Assembly: GCA_013350335.1 (NCBI GenBank)
Contig: CM023538.1
Span: 54,294,769 to 54,358,768 of the forward strand
From: Chimonanthus salicifolius
Taxonomy: Eukaryota > Streptophyta > Magnoliopsida > Laurales > Calycanthaceae
Length of the DNA: 64,000 nt
Direction: 5' to 3'
Positions 59,104 to 64,000 of this stretch are shown piece after piece. A model generated the notes under the pieces. That model ran no database searches, was not told the origin of the DNA, and was given only the letters and a program-made list of their open reading frames with translations. The first letter of the stretch is position 1. Every line of letters starts with the position of its first letter. The position numbers were made by a program, and so were the translations under genes.

Positions 59104-62100
59104 GTGCGCACGTTAGCATTGGCCCCCCTACTTCTGACACTTTGTCTGCCACACACTCTTTCTCTCTCTCTCTCTCTCTCTCCGCTTGTGATTCCTCCTT
59201 TTCCTTTTGGTGGGATTTTGCACCCCATGATTAATCCGCCCCACCCTTTCATTCTTATCATCCTTTCTGATTTTCCCTCAAAACAATAAAAAAAATTAAT
59301 TTATTTTTTAAAAGAAAAAGATCTTGAGGCAATTCTCCTACACTTCGCTGCATCATCGGCCTTCGTCATCCATATCAGATCCAACTTCATTTTCTATTTT
59401 AAATAGTAGATATGATATTCAACTTAAGACTAAAATTTCATTATAAGGGTTTTTCAATCGAAATTGTTTTTTAATTTAAACCTTTTTTTTTAAATTAAGA
59501 TTCATTCACTTCAGTGTCCATTATACTCATAATCATCTTCGTCATCCAGTTTAAAAATCTTATAATATTTTGAACATCATAACTGAGTAATCTATTTAAA
59601 CTCTACAAGTTGGCTGGTTCAGATTGGAAGATGAGAGAATTTATGAGTTTTCGTATGTAGTTTTTCAATCTAGAAATTATACTGATCTGCTTGAACAGTG
59701 AGATTAAAAAAGAGAATAGAACGCAAGGTTTTAATAATTGGACTTGACTCTGCCTGGTCTCTGTTATCGCTCAGTTAAATTCTATTATTTTGACTATAAC
59801 TCAGCCGAGTCTGAGTTGAGACTCAGAGTAAACCTTGATTTTACTTGATAGAAAGAAAACATTTTTATGATGATGAAAGACTAAACAATGGATAATTATC
59901 GTTTAATATGAATTTTCACCATAGTGCACTATTTTTAAATGAAAAAAATTATTTTACCATTATTTTTCTTTTTCTCTCTTTTTCCTCTTCAAAAATGATG
60001 TTTTTATTTTAAGGGTGGTGCACCATACATCATTATCTCTAAACAACGTGTGAATCTTTTCGGATCCATGATCTTGACCGTTGATCTGATGGGCCTTGAT
60101 GTTGTTTGGGTGTGCCTTGATGATGATCCTGATTGGATGAATCCTGATGGTCTGATCTGTGGGATACGAACTGACGGTTACAATAGGGGACCCATTTGTG
60201 GGATCTTTGCTTTCGGACTTTGCCCTTCATTTTACCTTAGCTCACGAAGTTACAACCTCTCTATCCATTACACCGATAATTTTAGAGAGCAGTTCTTTGA
60301 GGTCAAGTGAAAATTGAACTCAAGTGAAAATTGAACTCAGCACACTTTCTGCGGGCCCACTGAATGATTTTATTTTTCTTTTCTTTTCCAAAATCTATGC
60401 ATCGGTATTTTTTTCTCAATATTTTTGCATTTGCTGATGCTATTAAGTATAAAAATTGTTTATATTACTTTTCATTTTAACTACTAAATAATTGGTGAAG
60501 ATTTTGTCTAATAATAGGGCCCAGTCAACGTATCTCGGCTAACATGTATTTTATTATTTCCTTTGTGCCCGGAGAAATTAATATGCCCTTACATTTCAAG
60601 GAGACAAGTTTTAAAATTATTATGATTGAAACTTAAGGAGGAATATAAGAAATAATCATCAGTTCATCACTTTCACCATGATTTTCGTATTTATCTAGGT
60701 TTTTTTTTTTTAATATTTTCTTCCTCTATTATTTCAAAGGATTTCTAAGTCTTTCTATTAAGAGAAGCTGTTTATTAAAATTCTAAATGAGCCATGTAAT
60801 TTTATTAAAATATATGAAAAATTGAATGTTATTTAATTGATAAAATTTAAATCTATCTAATCATTTTAACTTTGTGATTGTATTATGAAAATTTAATTGC
60901 TGCAAACTGTTTTATGGCCTTAAATAGATAAATCTTTTTTAACTTATATTATTAATAAAATAGACTTTACATCCTTCAATTAATTTAAAATTCAAAGTTA
61001 CAATAATTCAGTGAAATAAATTTTAGACATTTTGATAAGTCAAACATGAAACACTTTCTTGATCCAAGTGGGATGGGGAGTACGGAAATTAGTCATTAAT
61101 GATATTTAAAGGATGGTTAATACCACCCGTTACTTGTATTTTTTATGTTGATATAAATGCTGATTATTTAAGGCACTGACCATATTACTGCTGATTACTT
61201 CTGTCAAAACCCCTCAATTGGTGGTTGTAACTACGACCAGACCCTTTTAAAATTTAAAATGAAGATATCAAAATATTTTTAGATGCTTAATTGGACATTC
61301 TTCATTCCAAATTACAAATGCATTTTTAATATATCATATAATTTTTATTATGCAATATTATAGAATTAGATTAGAGTTCTTGGGCAATTTGTTTCGGGTT
61401 TACCTTTGTGTATCTGTGGAATTAGCTCACTTTCAATATGAAGTAGAGATACCCATTTAGCAAAAAATATTATTCAACAATTTTACCATATTAAATAAAT
61501 AAATCTTTAAATTTTAATAGTTGTCTATTTAACTAAAAATAAAATTATGAAGTTCTAACATGGACCATGTGTTTCCAATTCAATGATTTGCTTTCATTGT
61601 TCTTTTTTCATATCGAATTATTAAAAACTATTTAAACCAAAACATAATAAATTTAATAATATAAGAATTTCTTTTTTATTTCATACTACAGTGGCCTCAT
61701 GCCAAACATGAAATTTTACCGAAATGGTTAATTGTTTTTATTAGCTCACCAATTAAAGGTTCAAACCCACCGAACTTATTTATCATGCAAGTGTAGCTTT
61801 AGATGCTTTTTCATTTAGAAGCTACAGATTAAGTGCCACCATGGCTTGTCTTAAGTTTCTTTTTGCATTTAAAATCATTTTTGCAATGATTCAAAGCCAC
61901 CATCTGTTTGATTTTTTTTTTTTAAGCTCAAAGCCTCAAACTTAATCCAACTTGCAGAACTGCTTTCTCTAGTTTAATAAAATCATTACCATCATTTAAA
62001 ACCAAAAAAAAAAAAAAACTTGCAGAACCACTTTATTATGCAAGTATAAATCATGGTCATTTGGGTATGATTTCACTTCTGTTGGAACTATTTATATATA

Positions 62101-63965
62101 AATAATCTAGTTGAGAATGTGATTAACTTTTAGTGAAAAATGGACTAATAGCAATTTTAAAAAAATGCTGGACTTTCATAAAAGAAAAATTAAGTTTGCA
62201 TGCGACAGATAGCATGACCGACATACGCTTTAGTTAAAGAATCAGAGGTCTCACTTTTGAGTTGAAGAGATTATGTGCATTTAGAGTTTTACTTAATAAG
62301 AAAGCGAGGTGTTGGGTTTCTTTATCACGGCAGGTTTGATATCAAATGTTTAGGTTGATAGTAAGTGGATCTTTATTTTAGATCTTGAATGTAAGAGGGT
62401 TGACCTCATCATATTATTGCAATGGTTGGCATGCCCATTAAATTGACAAAGAGCAACTGGAGGACCATTTGTTTGACCTTTCTTGCATGGTCAGGACTGA
62501 CCATATGTGTTACTTTTTTAGTCTCAAGCTTGTACCTTTAGAAGATTTATTCATGCCATTTGTTTTACAGCTACATGTTTCATATTTTCGTTATAAAAGA
62601 AAAATCAAAAGATTCTGTCACTTTGATCTTTTGTTCCACACGTGAACACGCGTTTACATGATTACATACTGTCCAGAACATGTCTCCCCTGTAAATGGCA
62701 AGCTACATCCACACTAGGCTCCACCTTTTGCAAAGTTCTAGATGATGTACATGCCCTTGGAAGTGACAGACCATGGATTGCCTTGTTCTTGCGTCCTATC
62801 AATACTGTTTGATTATATTTTTATTTTTAAAATACTATAGTTTATTGATATTTATTTATTATAATTAACAAAGTTTTAGATTTAAATAATGCAACATTAA
62901 GAAAGTTTATATATATATACACAATAAAGTACTGTATTTATTTTTTGAGTTCCTTGAAAAACTTTCACTTTTTTTTTTTTAACTCAAAACCACTTTTAAA
63001 AATTACTTATTGACCTAACGTACCTAAAAATTAAGGTCGATATGTATCGGACACAACGCATCAGCTTGTTGCTGGTTGCAGATTTAGTGTTAGTTTTTCC
63101 ATAATGAGAAAAGAAGAGAAGAAGGAAGAAATTAACTCTGCTTTTTACTTGGATTGGTGATTCTAGGTTCTATGCATCAGAGGTTGTAGTGGCCCTTGAA
63201 TATCTGCACATGATGGGAATTGTATACCGTGATCTGAAGCCTGAAAACGTCCTCGTCAGATCAGACGGCCACATCATGCTCACTGATTTTGATCTCTCAC
63301 TGAAATGTGACGAGCAGGCATCCATGGCGCAGCTTGTCTCTGAGCCAATGTCCATGCCAATCGCTTCCTCAGGAGATCACTCCACCGATCCGTCTTCCTT
63401 CACCTCCTCTTCATGCATCCTTCCCAACTGTATTGTCCCTGCAGTCTCATGCTTCCACCCCTATCGAAAGCGAAAGAAGAAACTCGGCCGCAACCGTGGA
63501 GCACCCGAGTTTGTGTCAGAGCCAGTTGATGTGCGGTCGATGTCATTTGTTGGGACCCATGAGTACTTGGCCCCAGAGATTGTATCCGGCGAGGGCCATG
63601 GTAGTGCGGTCGACTGGTGGACGCTGGGAATATTTGTGTTTGAGCTACTGTATGGGATAACACCCTTTAAGGGGATCGACAATGATACGACTTTGGCAAA
63701 CATTGTGGCCCGGGCACTTGAATTCCCAAAAGAACCATCCGTGCCAGCCGCTATCAAGGACCTCATCTCGGGGTTGTTGGTTAAGGACCCAGCGAGGCGC
63801 TTGGGCTCCATGATGGGTGCCGCGGCAATCAAGCACCACTCTTTCTTCCACGGCGTCAATTGGGCTCTACTGCGGTGCACGCCCCCACCATATGTTCCTC
63901 CACCATTTACTTGTAGGGATTCCTCCGATGACAGTTTATCAGATACTCCGGTAGAGTATTTCTGA
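58487..63965 (+). CDS. PID2: PINOID2-like AGC VIII serine/threonine protein kinase
   Basis: The coding exons 58487-59103 and 63167-63965 give 1416 nt, 471 residues plus stop. The start at 58487 is chosen because it opens M-A-N and lies in copy 2 of the duplicated start; the open frame extends upstream to 58289 through duplicated leader sequence. A Ser-rich N-terminus (to about residue 95) precedes the kinase domain: Gly loop [23 protein letters not shown], an AGC VIII insertion with [11 protein letters not shown] then basic [16 protein letters not shown], and a C-terminal T-P-V-E-Y-F. The insertion and tail match PINOID2 better than PINOID, WAG or D6PK as I recall them. The family phosphorylates PIN auxin carriers at the plasma membrane; that role here is inferred. 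The terminal FxxF docking motif is reduced to VEYF. Confidence 0.85.
59104..63166 (+). other. Intron of the PINOID2-like gene
   Basis: A phase-2 GT-AG intron of 4063 bp. It starts with a (CT)n microsatellite near 59160-59186. A stretch at 60040-60200 has TTGACCGTTGATCTGATGGG-type words typical of plant repeats, and a 17-bp unit is doubled at about 60303-60338 (GTGAAAATTGAACTCA). I see no nested gene. Confidence 0.85.
63167..63965 (+). CDS. PID2: PINOID2-like gene, exon 2
   Basis: The acceptor TTCTAG|G at 63165-63167 completes Arg and gives [15 protein letters not shown], the same position and phase as the intron of the KIPK-like gene. It encodes the catalytic loop to the C-terminus, with stop TGA at 63963-63965. 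Confidence 0.92.
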
Positions 63966-64000
63966 TAGAACTGGGTAATGAACTATCTATACATTTCAGT

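Overview
The window looks like nuclear DNA of a flowering plant with a fairly large, repeat-rich genome. It is AT-rich, its two recognisable genes have GT-AG introns of 3.5-5 kb, and most of the rest is decayed plant transposable elements: Ty3/gypsy of Athila type, Ty1/copia, small TRIM-like LTR elements, LINE, tRNA-derived SINEs and hAT-type MITEs. I cannot place it in a lineage from sequence alone.

Two protein-coding genes are supported, and both are plant AGC VIII protein kinases (the auxin-transport/polar-growth kinase group with a DFD motif). On the minus strand at 2682-8693, with an inferred untranslated first exon near 13.9-14.2 kb, lies a KIPK-like kinase (KCBP-interacting protein kinase). 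Its first coding exon needs one reading-frame shift near 8425-8500. On the plus strand at 58487-63965 lies a PINOID2-like kinase of 471 residues. Its 5' end carries a 178-bp tandem duplication that repeats the start-codon region and leaves short upstream ORFs. The two genes diverge, and each is split by one intron at exactly the same codon and phase.

Layout: 1-2.6 kb repeat debris with a LINE RNase H remnant; 2.7-14.3 kb the KIPK-like gene with a 978-bp LINE insertion in its 5' UTR intron; 14.3-25.3 kb AT-rich intergenic DNA with copia-like LTR pieces, SINEs, a MITE and a deleted TRIM; 25.3-31.6 kb a 295-bp tandem repeat interrupted by an Athila-type gag-protease element that has no polymerase; 31.6-36.2 kb a copia LTR and SINEs; 36.2-44.1 kb a nest four elements deep, with target-site duplications visible at the inner levels; 44.1-58 kb a TRIM, a copia remnant and four hAT-like MITEs; 58-64 kb the PINOID2-like gene.

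I see no CRISPR array, rRNA gene or intact tRNA gene, and no new biochemical system. The noteworthy items are the nested insertions with intact target-site duplications, the duplicated start region of the PINOID2-like gene, the frameshift in the KIPK-like gene, and the divergent arrangement of two related kinases.
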